A DNA stretch of 64,000 nucleotides from Escherichia sp. ESNIH1 (GTDB lineage Bacteria; Pseudomonadota; Gammaproteobacteria; Enterobacterales; Enterobacteriaceae). Below, piece after piece: positions 7,370 to 14,552 of the stretch (position 1 is the first letter of the stretch; every line of letters begins with the position of its first letter). The notes under the pieces were generated by a model, which worked only from the letters and a program-made list of their open reading frames with translations, had not been told where the DNA came from and ran no database searches. Position numbers and translations under genes: made by a program. The stretch is from assembly GCA_002918705.1 (NCBI GenBank), contig PQKR01000009.1:1-64000 (forward strand). Direction: 5' to 3'.

Positions 7370-7744
7370 TCATGGCTTGAAATCCAGCAGGATGCCATTT
7401 TGCCGTTGTAGTTCTTTTGGCACGGGCTGGAACGTAGACTGCTTCACGGCAGCAATAGCTGTTTCACAAAGCGCTGGATCGCCGTCTTCAGATTTAACAC
7501 CCAGAACTAAACCATCAGGTTGTAGAAAGAGACGAATGGTGCACATCTTCCCTTCATGCCACTGCCCATTGTCCATATGGCTCATAAGTTCGGATTTCAC
7601 CGACTGTACCCAAGAGCTGATTGTTGGACGTGGTTCGCGGTGATTGGTATTTATGTCGGCTTTCAATCCTTCCGACGTCACTGGGTTGCGTATGCATCCG
7701 GTTGCCAGCAATGCCACGACCAATAGCGTAATTAAACGCTTCAT
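7370..7744 (-). CDS. Stand-alone TolA C-terminal-domain lipoprotein
   Basis: 124 residues. The lipoprotein signal ends in LLATGC (Cys17). Residues about 42-124 match domain III of TolA: KMCTIRLFLQPDGLVLGVK, then EDGDPALCETAIAAVK, and the C-terminus LDFKP. Cys68 and Cys93 are 25 residues apart, exactly as in the TolA domain III disulfide. TolA normally bridges the inner and outer membranes through TM and coiled-coil segments. This protein keeps only the tip domain, tethered by lipid. TolA domain III is the docking point for group A colicins and for the filamentous phage g3p protein, so a decoy or modulator role is conceivable (inference). It does not replace tolA. Confidence 0.85.
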   Translation of the reverse strand: MKRLITLLVVALLATGCIRNPVTSEGLKADINTNHREPRPTISSWVQSVKSELMSHMDNGQWHEGKMCTIRLFLQPDGLVLGVKSEDGDPALCETAIAAVKQSTFQPVPKELQRQNGILLDFKP

Positions 7745-8114
7745 ATTGTCCCTATTGCTCCATTTCCATAGCGTAATTCATCTAAATAGTGTTGATAAAC
7801 ACTCGTGCCATTTCGGTTAAGTACCGTATCTGTTAAGTGATTTATGATACTATCATTTGTAAGATTTTTTTACCTGACAAAATGCTTTTTGTGAATGGTA
7901 AAATTTGAAAAAATAGTCGCTATTTAACGCAAAACCAACTTTTGGTTTTTTGCTTTACATCGCTCGTTGCATATTACAATTGTTATATCTGTTTTAAAAA
8001 ATAGCTTTTTTCGCTTAGATATTTTTTTGCGGATAAGTATGCTGATCTCTTATTATTATTTCGACGCAGTTAGTACAGTAACAGGTCAAGCATGGATAAA
8101 GGCCGGAATAAATT
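7745..8114. other. AT-rich intergenic region between divergent genes
   Basis: 370 bp, strikingly AT-rich. It contains the starts of two divergent transcripts and a hairpin AAAACCAA-CTT-TTGGTTTT at 7931-7949, which runs into T-rich sequence. I see no coding region, tRNA or long repeat. The composition suggests horizontally acquired, H-NS-type silenced DNA. Confidence 0.6.
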
Positions 8115-8516
8115 ATGCAAAAACAGCGGGTTTTTAAAAAACGTTACATTCTTATACCTGCCCTCTTAATTGTTATCTGGTTAGGATGGATTGTCTTTTT
8201 CATGACCTTCCCGGTAGAGCATGAGTTATACAAAAAAGTTAAAATTAACAACGCCGTAAACCTTTACGTTACCCAAGCTAGCGCAGGTGCAATGACATCA
8301 TTTTCCTATCATTATTATCTTTATAGTGCCAAAAAGAGCGATGCCTATTTTATGGCTCATGTAAAAAGTGAAACTGCGTTTATGGTAACCAATGATGACA
8401 GAGCCAGCGCAGAGGTAAAAGAGGGGCAGCTCTACCTGCGCGTTTATGGCAAGATTTACTCATTCAATAACGTAAGTAATGGCGTCAGAATCTATCTCGA
8501 CGCCTCCCCCTACTAA
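8115..8516 (+). CDS. Small inner-membrane-anchored protein of unknown function
   Basis: 133 residues. A short basic N-terminus (KKR) and one hydrophobic segment at about 11-31 put residues 35-133 in the periplasm. That part is rich in Tyr, Ser and Ala and appears beta-structured (HYYLYSAKKSDAYF, YLRVYGKIYSF). No known domain is recognised. AT-rich like the region before it, which suggests horizontal transfer. Its stop overlaps the convergent HxlR gene by four bases. Confidence 0.6.
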   Translation: MQKQRVFKKRYILIPALLIVIWLGWIVFFMTFPVEHELYKKVKINNAVNLYVTQASAGAMTSFSYHYYLYSAKKSDAYFMAHVKSETAFMVTNDDRASAEVKEGQLYLRVYGKIYSFNNVSNGVRIYLDASPY

Positions 8517-8893
8517 GCGCCAGAGTGCAAATTCCTCTCCATCTCATCCAGCGCAGCCTGGTTCTCCAGCCCCCACTGATACATCTGCTCTATCGGCTCG
8601 GCAAAGGTCTTGCCCAGCGCAGTTAGTCGGTAATCCACCTTTGGCGGAATGACGTCATACACATGCCGGGCGATAAGGCCGCGCTGCTCCAGCTCTTTCA
8701 ACGTTTGAAACAGCATCTTCTTGGAGATGCCCTCCAGGCTGCGCTGTAGCTCCCCGGTGCGGGCGCGCTCGCCAGGCCAGTGGTAGAGCGCATGGAGCAC
8801 CATCGTGCTCCATTTGACGGAGAAGAGATCCATCAGGCGGCGCGGAGGCGAGTCCGCATAAAACATCAGTTTGCCATCTACCCATGCAGGCAT
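8513..8893 (-). CDS. HxlR-family winged-helix transcriptional regulator
   Basis: 126 residues with the HxlR pattern: VKWSTMVLHALYHWPGERAR at the start of the winged helix, then LEGISKKMLFQTLKELEQRG (recognition helix) and a PPKVDYRLTALG wing. The family contains small DNA-binding repressors or activators, often responding to reactive electrophiles. It is transcribed away from an alcohol dehydrogenase gene. A perfect 7-bp inverted repeat in the shared promoter region is the likely operator. A GGAG site precedes the ATG. Confidence 0.88.
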   Translation of the reverse strand: MPAWVDGKLMFYADSPPRRLMDLFSVKWSTMVLHALYHWPGERARTGELQRSLEGISKKMLFQTLKELEQRGLIARHVYDVIPPKVDYRLTALGKTFAEPIEQMYQWGLENQAALDEMERNLHSGA

Positions 8894-8913
8894 TATTCAC
8901 TCTCCGGTTTATG

Positions 8914-8929
8914 GTCACCATTTGGTGAC
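8914..8929. promoter_or_regulatory. Probable HxlR operator
   Basis: GTCACCATTTGGTGAC is a perfect 7-bp inverted repeat with a two-base centre, 21 bp upstream of the regulator start and 76 bp upstream of the divergent dehydrogenase start. Its symmetry and place fit binding by a dimeric winged-helix regulator controlling both genes. Confidence 0.65.
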
Positions 8930-9004
8930 TACTATCAATATCGAACCAACTTAATTAAAGTCTGCCGACTTCCTTGAATAAAAGCACCCTATTTCAGAGG
9001 CACG

Positions 9005-10054
9005 ATGAAAATTAATGCATTAGTCGCGACGGACGCGGCACAGCCCCTCTCCAGCGGCCAGATTGCGCTGCGCCCGCTGCAACAGCAGGACGTGAAGATT
9101 GAGATCCTCTACTGCGGCGTCTGCCACTCCGATCTGCATATGGCACGTAACGAGTGGGCGGTAAGCCGCTATCCGCTGGTACCGGGCCATGAGATCGTTG
9201 GCCGCATCGTCGAGATCGGCGCAGGGGTCGATAAGTTTAAAGCGGGTGATATCGTTGGCGTCGGCGTGATGGTTGACTCCTGCCGGGAGTGCCACTTCTG
9301 CAAGCAGCAGGAGGAGCAGTACTGCGAGGCGGGCTTCACGGCAACCTATAACGGCATCGATAAATATACTGGAGAGAGCACCTGGGGCGGCTACGCGCAG
9401 AACGTGGTGGTCGATCAGGATTTCGTGGTCTCCGTGCCGCAGCACCTGCCGCTGTCGGGCGTGGCACCGATGCTCTGCGCGGGTGTGACGGTCTGGTCTC
9501 CGCTGCGCCACTACAACGTTCAGGCTGGCATGCGTGTTGGCGTGGTGGGTCTTGGTGGTCTGGGCCACATGGCCGTTAAGCTGGCGAACGCGCTGGGTGC
9601 GGAAGTAACCCTGTTTACCACCTCCCCGGAAAAAGGTGAGGATGCCCGCCGGCTGGGTGCGCGTCATGTGGTGGTCTCCCGCGATGCCGAGCAGATGGCG
9701 GCGGCCCAGACCACGCTGGATCTGATCATCGACTGCGTGGCCGCGCCGCACGATCTCGATCCCTATCTGGCTACCCTGAAAACCAACGGTCGTCTGGTGC
9801 TGGTGGGGATTCCCGACCGTCCGCACCTGTCACCAAACGTCACGCCGATGGTGTTCCGCCGCTTGAGCATCAGCGGCTCATCGATCGGCAGCATCAAGGA
9901 AACTCAGGAGATGCTGGATTTCTGCGGCAAGCACAATATTACCGCCGACGTTGAGATGATCGCTGGGGAAGAGATCGAAACAGCCTTTGCGCGCATGCTG
10001 AAAGGCGACGTGAAGTACAGGTTTGTGATCGATATGCAGCGAACGCGCTGGTAA
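9005..10054 (+). CDS. Zinc-dependent NAD(P) alcohol dehydrogenase (YahK/cinnamyl-alcohol type), paralogue
   Basis: 349 residues, medium-chain dehydrogenase. Catalytic zinc ligands are Cys40 (CGVCHSD) and His62-Glu63 (PGHE). Structural zinc is held by Cys93, Cys96, Cys99 and Cys107. The Rossmann motif is VVGLGGLGHMAVK, and the C-terminus KGDVKYRFVID is typical of the YahK group. It reduces or oxidises aldehydes/alcohols with NADP(H). It is clearly paralogous to the yahK gene at 11892-12941 and the same length. It is divergent from the HxlR regulator, so expression is likely induced by an aldehyde or electrophile signal (inference). A hairpin follows within 40 bp. Confidence 0.9.
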   Translation: MKINALVATDAAQPLSSGQIALRPLQQQDVKIEILYCGVCHSDLHMARNEWAVSRYPLVPGHEIVGRIVEIGAGVDKFKAGDIVGVGVMVDSCRECHFCKQQEEQYCEAGFTATYNGIDKYTGESTWGGYAQNVVVDQDFVVSVPQHLPLSGVAPMLCAGVTVWSPLRHYNVQAGMRVGVVGLGGLGHMAVKLANALGAEVTLFTTSPEKGEDARRLGARHVVVSRDAEQMAAAQTTLDLIIDCVAAPHDLDPYLATLKTNGRLVLVGIPDRPHLSPNVTPMVFRRLSISGSSIGSIKETQEMLDFCGKHNITADVEMIAGEEIETAFARMLKGDVKYRFVIDMQRTRW

Positions 10055-10092
10055 CGATTATCCTGGCATTTTGGTAAGCAGGATGCGCTGAT

Positions 10093-10147
10093 GAGAGTCT
10101 GTTGTAAACATTGACAACAGACTCTCTTGTTGTAATAGTTTACAACA
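10093..10147. promoter_or_regulatory. Double 20-bp operator upstream of TumA-like regulator
   Basis: TGTTGTAAACATTGACAACA (10100-10119) and TGTTGTAATAGTTTACAACA (10128-10147) are both TGTTGT-N8-ACAACA palindromes, 28 bp apart. The first is also nested in a 13-bp perfect stem, GAGAGTCTGTTGT (10093-10105) with ACAACAGACTCTC (10114-10126). That could double as the terminator of the upstream dehydrogenase. The gene for the likely binding protein starts 31 bp later. Confidence 0.75.
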
Positions 10148-10178
10148 CGCATGGAGAGCGATTAAGAGAAGGCATAAT

Positions 10179-10538
10179 ATGAAAACCGTAACGATTAAAA
10201 TCGAAGCTATGAAAGATTTTTCGGCTGATGTCATGTCTGCTCTGAACGCAGCAGCAGCAGGAGAACGAAGCACCGGTGATGATGTGATTTCTTTTCCTTC
10301 ATGGGAGGTAATGCATAAGACGTTATCACCCAACAGAATGGGGATCTTACTTTCTATGGCTGGCTTCGGTGAAATGACGATCCGCGAAATTGCTGCTCGG
10401 GTAGGTCGCGATATCAAAGGCGTCCATACGGATGTTACCGCCCTGCTGAATTACGGATTATTGGAAAAAGGCACTCGCGGCACGCTGTTTCCCTATGATG
10501 CGATCCATTTTGATTTTACTATCCGCGCCGCTGCTTAA
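10179..10538 (+). CDS. Winged-helix regulator, TumA/COG4190 antitoxin-like, orphan
   Basis: 119 residues. After a short N-terminal strand and a helical region there is a MarR/COG4190-type helix-turn-helix: RMGILLSMAGFGEMTIREIA, ARVGRDIKGVHTDVTALLNY, then LLEKG. Proteins of this family occur as the second gene of TumE-TumA-type toxin-antitoxin pairs, where the antitoxin represses its operon. No toxin gene precedes it here: the 124 bp to the dehydrogenase hold only the operators. A Fic gene follows about 200 bp later on the same strand. It is therefore an orphan antitoxin-type repressor or a regulator of fic (inference). Confidence 0.7.
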   Translation: MKTVTIKIEAMKDFSADVMSALNAAAAGERSTGDDVISFPSWEVMHKTLSPNRMGILLSMAGFGEMTIREIAARVGRDIKGVHTDVTALLNYGLLEKGTRGTLFPYDAIHFDFTIRAAA

Positions 10539-10564
10539 GGCTCTTTTGCTTGTTCTCTTCTATT

Positions 10565-10582
10565 CTCGCCCAATTGGGCGAG
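10565..10582 (+). terminator. Palindrome CTCGCCCAATTGGGCGAG after the regulator
   Basis: A perfect 18-bp palindrome 27 bp after the regulator stop, followed by GGTTTACG rather than a clean T run. It could act as a weak terminator or as a protein-binding site. Confidence 0.4.
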
Positions 10583-10642
10583 GGTTTACGGGGCATTTGC
10601 TTAATCATCAGGGCCTCCCCTAAGCTCTTCGTTTATCGTGAA

Positions 10643-10745
10643 ACATGTCGATAAAATCGTTTTTTTTAAACATGTCGTCGTGACATGTCGATGGCATCGA
10701 CATATTATGAGGACATGTCGATAAAATCGGATTTTTTAAACATGT
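10643..10745 (+). repeat. 33-bp direct repeat with central palindrome at the fic start
   Basis: Copies at 10643-10675 and 10713-10745 agree at 31 of 33 positions. Each begins ACATGTCGATAAAATCG, continues with a T run and ends AAACATGT, so both are bounded by the palindrome ACATGT. Between them ATGTCGAT-GGC-ATCGACAT (10685-10703) is a perfect inverted repeat of the same ATGTCGAT core. The second copy ends on the ATG I prefer as fic start (10742). The arrangement suggests a multi-site operator. Confidence 0.8.
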
Positions 10746-11818
10746 TATGGACGCCAGACAAACCTTACAATCAGCTTCCGTTGCTGCCTCCTGATTTGGC
10801 GTCCATCGAAACGCGAGGCGTGCTAAAAGCCTGCATCAGAGCCCGTGCCGCACTGGCTGAATTAAAAACCGCCGGAGAATTATTGCCGGATCAAGGCCTG
10901 CTGATAAACCTGCTACCAATGCTGGAAGCGAAAGACTCTTCGCGCATTGAGAACATCGTGACTACCAGCGATCGGCTTTTCCAGTACGTTGATCGGGCTG
11001 AACTTGCCGATCCGGCAACAAAAGAAGCGCTGCGTTATCGTACCGCGTTGTACAACGGCGCTAAGCACCTCATCACATATCCTTTATGCACCAGTACCGC
11101 CGTAGAGATCTGTACGACATTGCGTGCCGTGGATACGGACATCAGGAAAACGCCTGGCACAGTACTACGCGATCAGGATATGCGTGTGGTTTACACCCCG
11201 CCAGAAGGTGAGGCTGCAATACGTAATCTGTTATCAAACTGGGAAAATTTTTTGCATAGTGAGGATGATATAGATCCGCTCGTAAAGATGGCCATTTCAC
11301 ACTATCAGTTTGAATGTATTCACCCATTTCCTGATGGAAACGGACGTACCGGACGTATCTTGAATATTCTCTATCTGATAGAGAGCGGACTTCTGTCACT
11401 CCCTATTCTATATCTTTCCCGATTCATTCTTGCGCGACGTAACGACTACTATACGTTGCTGCGCGGCGTCACGGCGGAGGGGAACTGGGAAGCCTGGATC
11501 CTCTTTATGCTCCAGGCAGTTGAAAACTCATCTACCTGGACTGTGAAAAAAATTGCCGTTGTCCGCGCACTTATTGAATCAACTACCGCCTACGTTCGGG
11601 AACGCCTTCCTAAAATATACTCATGGGAATTGGTCCAGGCATTGTTTTCACAGCCTTATTGTCGTATCGATAATTTAGTTGAGAGCGGCATTGCGAAGCG
11701 GCAGACGGCTTCAACCTACCTTAAGCAACTGGTGGACATAGGTGTGCTAGAGGAGGTGGTCTCCGGGCGTGAAAAGCTTTATATCAACACACGTCTGCTA
11801 CTGGAGCTGAACGGTTAG
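10742..11818 (+). CDS. Fic-domain protein AMP-transferase, SoFic type (class II)
   Basis: About 358 residues. The Fic catalytic motif HPFPDGNGRTGR (His is the base, Asp/Asn/Gly/Arg bind metal and ATP) is complete. The inhibitory motif SSRIEN lies N-terminal to it, so the enzyme is self-inhibited (class II). The C-terminus carries a winged-helix segment (ESGIAKRQTASTYLKQLVDI). The sequence parallels Shewanella SoFic, whose N-terminus (M-x-W...YNxLPxLP) aligns with ATG 10742; in-frame ATGs at 10685, 10691 and 10715 would add residues encoded by the repeat region. Fic enzymes AMPylate hydroxyl side chains of target proteins; the target cannot be told from sequence. GC is lower than in the core genome, suggesting transfer. 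Confidence 0.93.
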   Translation: MLWTPDKPYNQLPLLPPDLASIETRGVLKACIRARAALAELKTAGELLPDQGLLINLLPMLEAKDSSRIENIVTTSDRLFQYVDRAELADPATKEALRYRTALYNGAKHLITYPLCTSTAVEICTTLRAVDTDIRKTPGTVLRDQDMRVVYTPPEGEAAIRNLLSNWENFLHSEDDIDPLVKMAISHYQFECIHPFPDGNGRTGRILNILYLIESGLLSLPILYLSRFILARRNDYYTLLRGVTAEGNWEAWILFMLQAVENSSTWTVKKIAVVRALIESTTAYVRERLPKIYSWELVQALFSQPYCRIDNLVESGIAKRQTASTYLKQLVDIGVLEEVVSGREKLYINTRLLLELNG

Positions 11819-11849
11819 CCGCCTTCCATCACTTCAGAGGGCGGCCTAT

Positions 11850-11879
11850 GCCGGGTAGCGCTGCGCTTACCCGGCCTAC
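11850..11879 (+). repeat. REP element
   Basis: GCCGGGTAGCGCTGCGCTTA followed by CCCGGCCTAC: an imperfect REP palindrome between the convergent fic and yahK genes, of the same family as those near 24502, 42013, 51640, 56328 and 63819. Confidence 0.85.
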
Positions 11880-11891
11880 TTGTTCCGCGAG

Positions 11892-12941
11892 TTACTCGGC
11901 CAGCGTGGCGCTGTCGATGACGAAGCGGTACTTCACATCGCCTTTGATCATGCGCTCCCAGGCTTCGTTGATCTCATCGGCACGGATCATCTCAATATCA
12001 GCCACAATCCCGTGCTCGGCGCAGAAGTCGAGCATCTCCTGAGTTTCCGGGATACCGCCGATCATCGAGCCGGCAATCGAGCGGCGCTTCATGATCAGGC
12101 TAAAGACTTCCGGGGACGGGTGCGGAGTAGCCGGTGCGCCCACCAGGGTCATGGTGCCGTCGCGCTTCAGTAAGGCGGTGAAGGCGTCGAGATTGTGCGG
12201 CGCGGCCACGGTGTTGAGGATAAAATCAAAGCTCTTGGTGTGGGCCTGCATCTCTTCCGGGTTACGGGAGACCACAACCTCATCTGCGCCCAGCGCTTTT
12301 GCCGCTTCGCGCTTAGACTCGGAGGTGGTGAATGCCACCACGTGTGCGCCCATCGCATGCGCAATCTTGATCCCCATGTGACCCAGCCCACCAATACCGA
12401 CTACGCCCACTTTTTTACCTGGGCGAGCCTGCCAGTGACGCAGCGGTGAGTAGGTGGTGATCCCCGCGCAGAGCAACGGCGCAACGGCGGCCAGCTGATC
12501 TTCCGGATGTTTAATACGCAGCACGTAGCGCTCGTGGACCACGATCTGCTGCGAATAGCCGCCAAGCGTATGGCCCGGGGCATCCGCCGTCGGACCGTTA
12601 TAGGTGCCGACCATATGGTCGCAGTAGTTCTCCAGCCCCTCTTCGCAATCTTCACAGTGCTTACAGCTGTCAACGATACAGCCTACGCCGACCAGGTCGC
12701 CCTCTTTATGGCTGGTGACCTCTGAGCCGACGGCGGTCACGCGGCCAACGATCTCATGCCCCGGCACGCAGGGGAACAGCGTCCCGGCCCATTCGGCGCG
12801 AGCCTGGTGTACGTCCGAGTGGCAAACCCCGCAGTAGGCGATGGCGATCTGCACGTCGTGCGGCCCTGGCTCGCGGCGGCTGATGTCCATCGGTTCGAGC
12901 GCCTGAGCAGCGGAAAGCGCTCCAATTGCTTTAATTTTCAT
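11892..12941 (-). CDS. yahK: NADP-dependent aldehyde reductase / alcohol dehydrogenase YahK
   Basis: 349 residues, the same length as E. coli YahK and very similar throughout. Catalytic zinc ligands Cys40 and His62-Glu63, structural zinc Cys93/96/99/107 (DSCKHCEDCEEGLENYC), Rossmann GIGGLGHMGIK and the PETQEMLDFCAEHGI segment are all present. Broad-specificity zinc dehydrogenase that reduces aldehydes with NADPH in the cytoplasm. In E. coli it sits elsewhere on the chromosome, so its place here is a relocation or lineage-specific arrangement. It points towards fic and has its own promoter. A second YahK-like enzyme lies at 9005-10054, so the pair brackets the regulator and fic. Confidence 0.93.
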   Translation of the reverse strand: MKIKAIGALSAAQALEPMDISRREPGPHDVQIAIAYCGVCHSDVHQARAEWAGTLFPCVPGHEIVGRVTAVGSEVTSHKEGDLVGVGCIVDSCKHCEDCEEGLENYCDHMVGTYNGPTADAPGHTLGGYSQQIVVHERYVLRIKHPEDQLAAVAPLLCAGITTYSPLRHWQARPGKKVGVVGIGGLGHMGIKIAHAMGAHVVAFTTSESKREAAKALGADEVVVSRNPEEMQAHTKSFDFILNTVAAPHNLDAFTALLKRDGTMTLVGAPATPHPSPEVFSLIMKRRSIAGSMIGGIPETQEMLDFCAEHGIVADIEMIRADEINEAWERMIKGDVKYRFVIDSATLAE

Positions 12942-13071
12942 GGTAATAGCCTCTTACGGAAGTAGATAGCGGTGGATGAGGTGATGTAAGGAAATTATGT
13001 CGCTAAAAATTCTACACGGCTGGCATAATCTAGCCAGTCAATCACGCTTAATACGCTTATGAGTTATATTC

Positions 13072-13833
13072 ATGAATGATAGTTCCCCTTCCCTTGCCGC
13101 ATGGCTGCCGCATTTTTTTGCCCAGTGGCCGCGTCAGGCACCGGATACCCAGCTTAGGGAACCTCTCGCCGTAACCGTAGACGCCCAACAGCTTAGCGCC
13201 TTTTTTACTGAGATGGAGCAGCCTCTCGCTGCTCTGCGGCACGGCACCTTTTCCTTCGATCCGTGGGAGGTGGCGAAGCTTGGTCGTAACGAGGTACGCA
13301 ACTCCGCCGTGCTCGCCTGGCTGCTCGATCCGCACGGTAACCACGGCTTTGGCAGTCTGCCGTTAAAGTCGCTGCTTGGCGCCGTACGGAAGTGCGGCAG
13401 AGAAGCGTTCCCGGAGAACTTCACCCGCTACTGTCGCGTAAACGTTGAGAAGTACCCTACCGGGGATGCAACCAACCGTGTTGATATCGAGGTCGATGCC
13501 GATAACTTTTTTATGCTGATCGAAGTGAAGATAGACGCTTACGAGCAGAAGGATCAAATTCATCGCTACATCGGCGAGGCAAAAAAACGCGCCGGCGAGC
13601 AGCCCTGGGCAGTGGTCTATCTCACCCCGCAGGGACGCGTACCGCTCAGCGCTGGCGAAGAGGCTGACGTTACCGACGTGCCCTGCCTCTCATGGCGTCG
13701 TCTGGCTAGCGTGATGACCCAGGCGCTGGAACCCACCCGGCGGCAGATTTTTGCCGCCCCGACTGCCTCTCCCGCACGACAGATGGCGGCCCACGCCGCG
13801 TTTCGCTTTCTTGACCGTATGCGCCAGTTTTAA
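13072..13833 (+). CDS. PD-(D/E)XK nuclease-superfamily protein
   Basis: 253 residues. The core NRVDIEVDADNFFMLIEVK gives Asp138, Glu151 and Lys153 (D-x12-E-x-K), with Glu74 in GRNEVRNSAVLAWLLDPHG as the N-terminal acidic residue, and conserved Gln/Glu after it (YEQKDQ). This is the pattern of the PDDEXK nuclease family found in restriction, repair and defence genes. It leads a same-strand cassette: an unrecognised 210-residue protein starts 11 bp after its stop and a J-domain-like protein follows. GC is as high as in the core, so the cassette is long resident or came from a similar genome. Substrate unknown. Confidence 0.8.
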   Translation: MNDSSPSLAAWLPHFFAQWPRQAPDTQLREPLAVTVDAQQLSAFFTEMEQPLAALRHGTFSFDPWEVAKLGRNEVRNSAVLAWLLDPHGNHGFGSLPLKSLLGAVRKCGREAFPENFTRYCRVNVEKYPTGDATNRVDIEVDADNFFMLIEVKIDAYEQKDQIHRYIGEAKKRAGEQPWAVVYLTPQGRVPLSAGEEADVTDVPCLSWRRLASVMTQALEPTRRQIFAAPTASPARQMAAHAAFRFLDRMRQF

Positions 13834-13844
13834 CAGGAACCTTT

Positions 13845-14477
13845 ATGTCCCCCCTCAATAACGAAGAGCGTCAGGCAGGTACCCTCCTGCTTTCCCAGTT
13901 TAAAATGTTCAACGAAGCCGTCGTGGTTTTTGAGCAGCAGATCGACCCGGCAATCTGGAAAGGGATCGATCTCTGCGCCGCAGAGTTTATTAAAGCACGC
14001 GGCTGGGAGGGCGAGACCGACATTGCCGAGTCCGGTATCTTCTGGTTTGCGCCAAAAGCGTGGATGACTGACGACGCGGTTTATAAATATTTCTATGAGA
14101 GCTTCTCTAACCGCAGCGATGAGGTGGACTACGAGCTGGCGCTGCTCACCGGCTGCGGTACGGAGCAAGGGCAGTTCGGCTTTCGCTTTCTGCCCTCGAA
14201 AGCCATTTTTGGCCCTGACAAAAAACTCAAAGCGATAGCCAGCAATATCGATCAGGCCTCCCGCATCGCATTAAGCAAGTTTCAGGATTTAGGCAAAGGC
14301 GCATTCTTCCTGCCGGTCACGCTCGATCTCGCTTTAATGGCCGCGTGCTGGCAGGAGAACGGCGAATTCCCACCCGATCATGAACTCTTTGCCCCGCTGC
14401 GCAGCGCGCTGGAGACCCTGGAAAAAGCCGTCCCGATTTTTGATGCTATTTTTGCTGCAGCGGATGATAATCTCTAG
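13845..14477 (+). CDS. Unrecognised protein in nuclease/J-like cassette
   Basis: 210 residues, no family recognised. It is soluble, acidic and aromatic-rich, with a likely alpha/beta N-terminal half (FWFAPKAWMTDDAVYKYFYE) and a helical C-terminus. No signal peptide, membrane span or catalytic motif is evident. It starts 11 bp after the nuclease-like gene and so is very likely translated from the same transcript. It could be an immunity or partner protein for the nuclease (inference from spacing only). Confidence 0.7.
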   Translation: MSPLNNEERQAGTLLLSQFKMFNEAVVVFEQQIDPAIWKGIDLCAAEFIKARGWEGETDIAESGIFWFAPKAWMTDDAVYKYFYESFSNRSDEVDYELALLTGCGTEQGQFGFRFLPSKAIFGPDKKLKAIASNIDQASRIALSKFQDLGKGAFFLPVTLDLALMAACWQENGEFPPDHELFAPLRSALETLEKAVPIFDAIFAAADDNL

Positions 14478-14552
14478 CGAAACGGTACTATTTCCTGTTC
14501 TCTTAATAACAACTACGCTTGAGTCAACTACCCAGGCGCACAGCGAAACGCC

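Noticed and set aside
10055..10178. A hidden toxin gene upstream of the TumA-like regulator
   Set aside because: The 124 bp contain only palindromes; no frame of useful length on either strand has toxin features.
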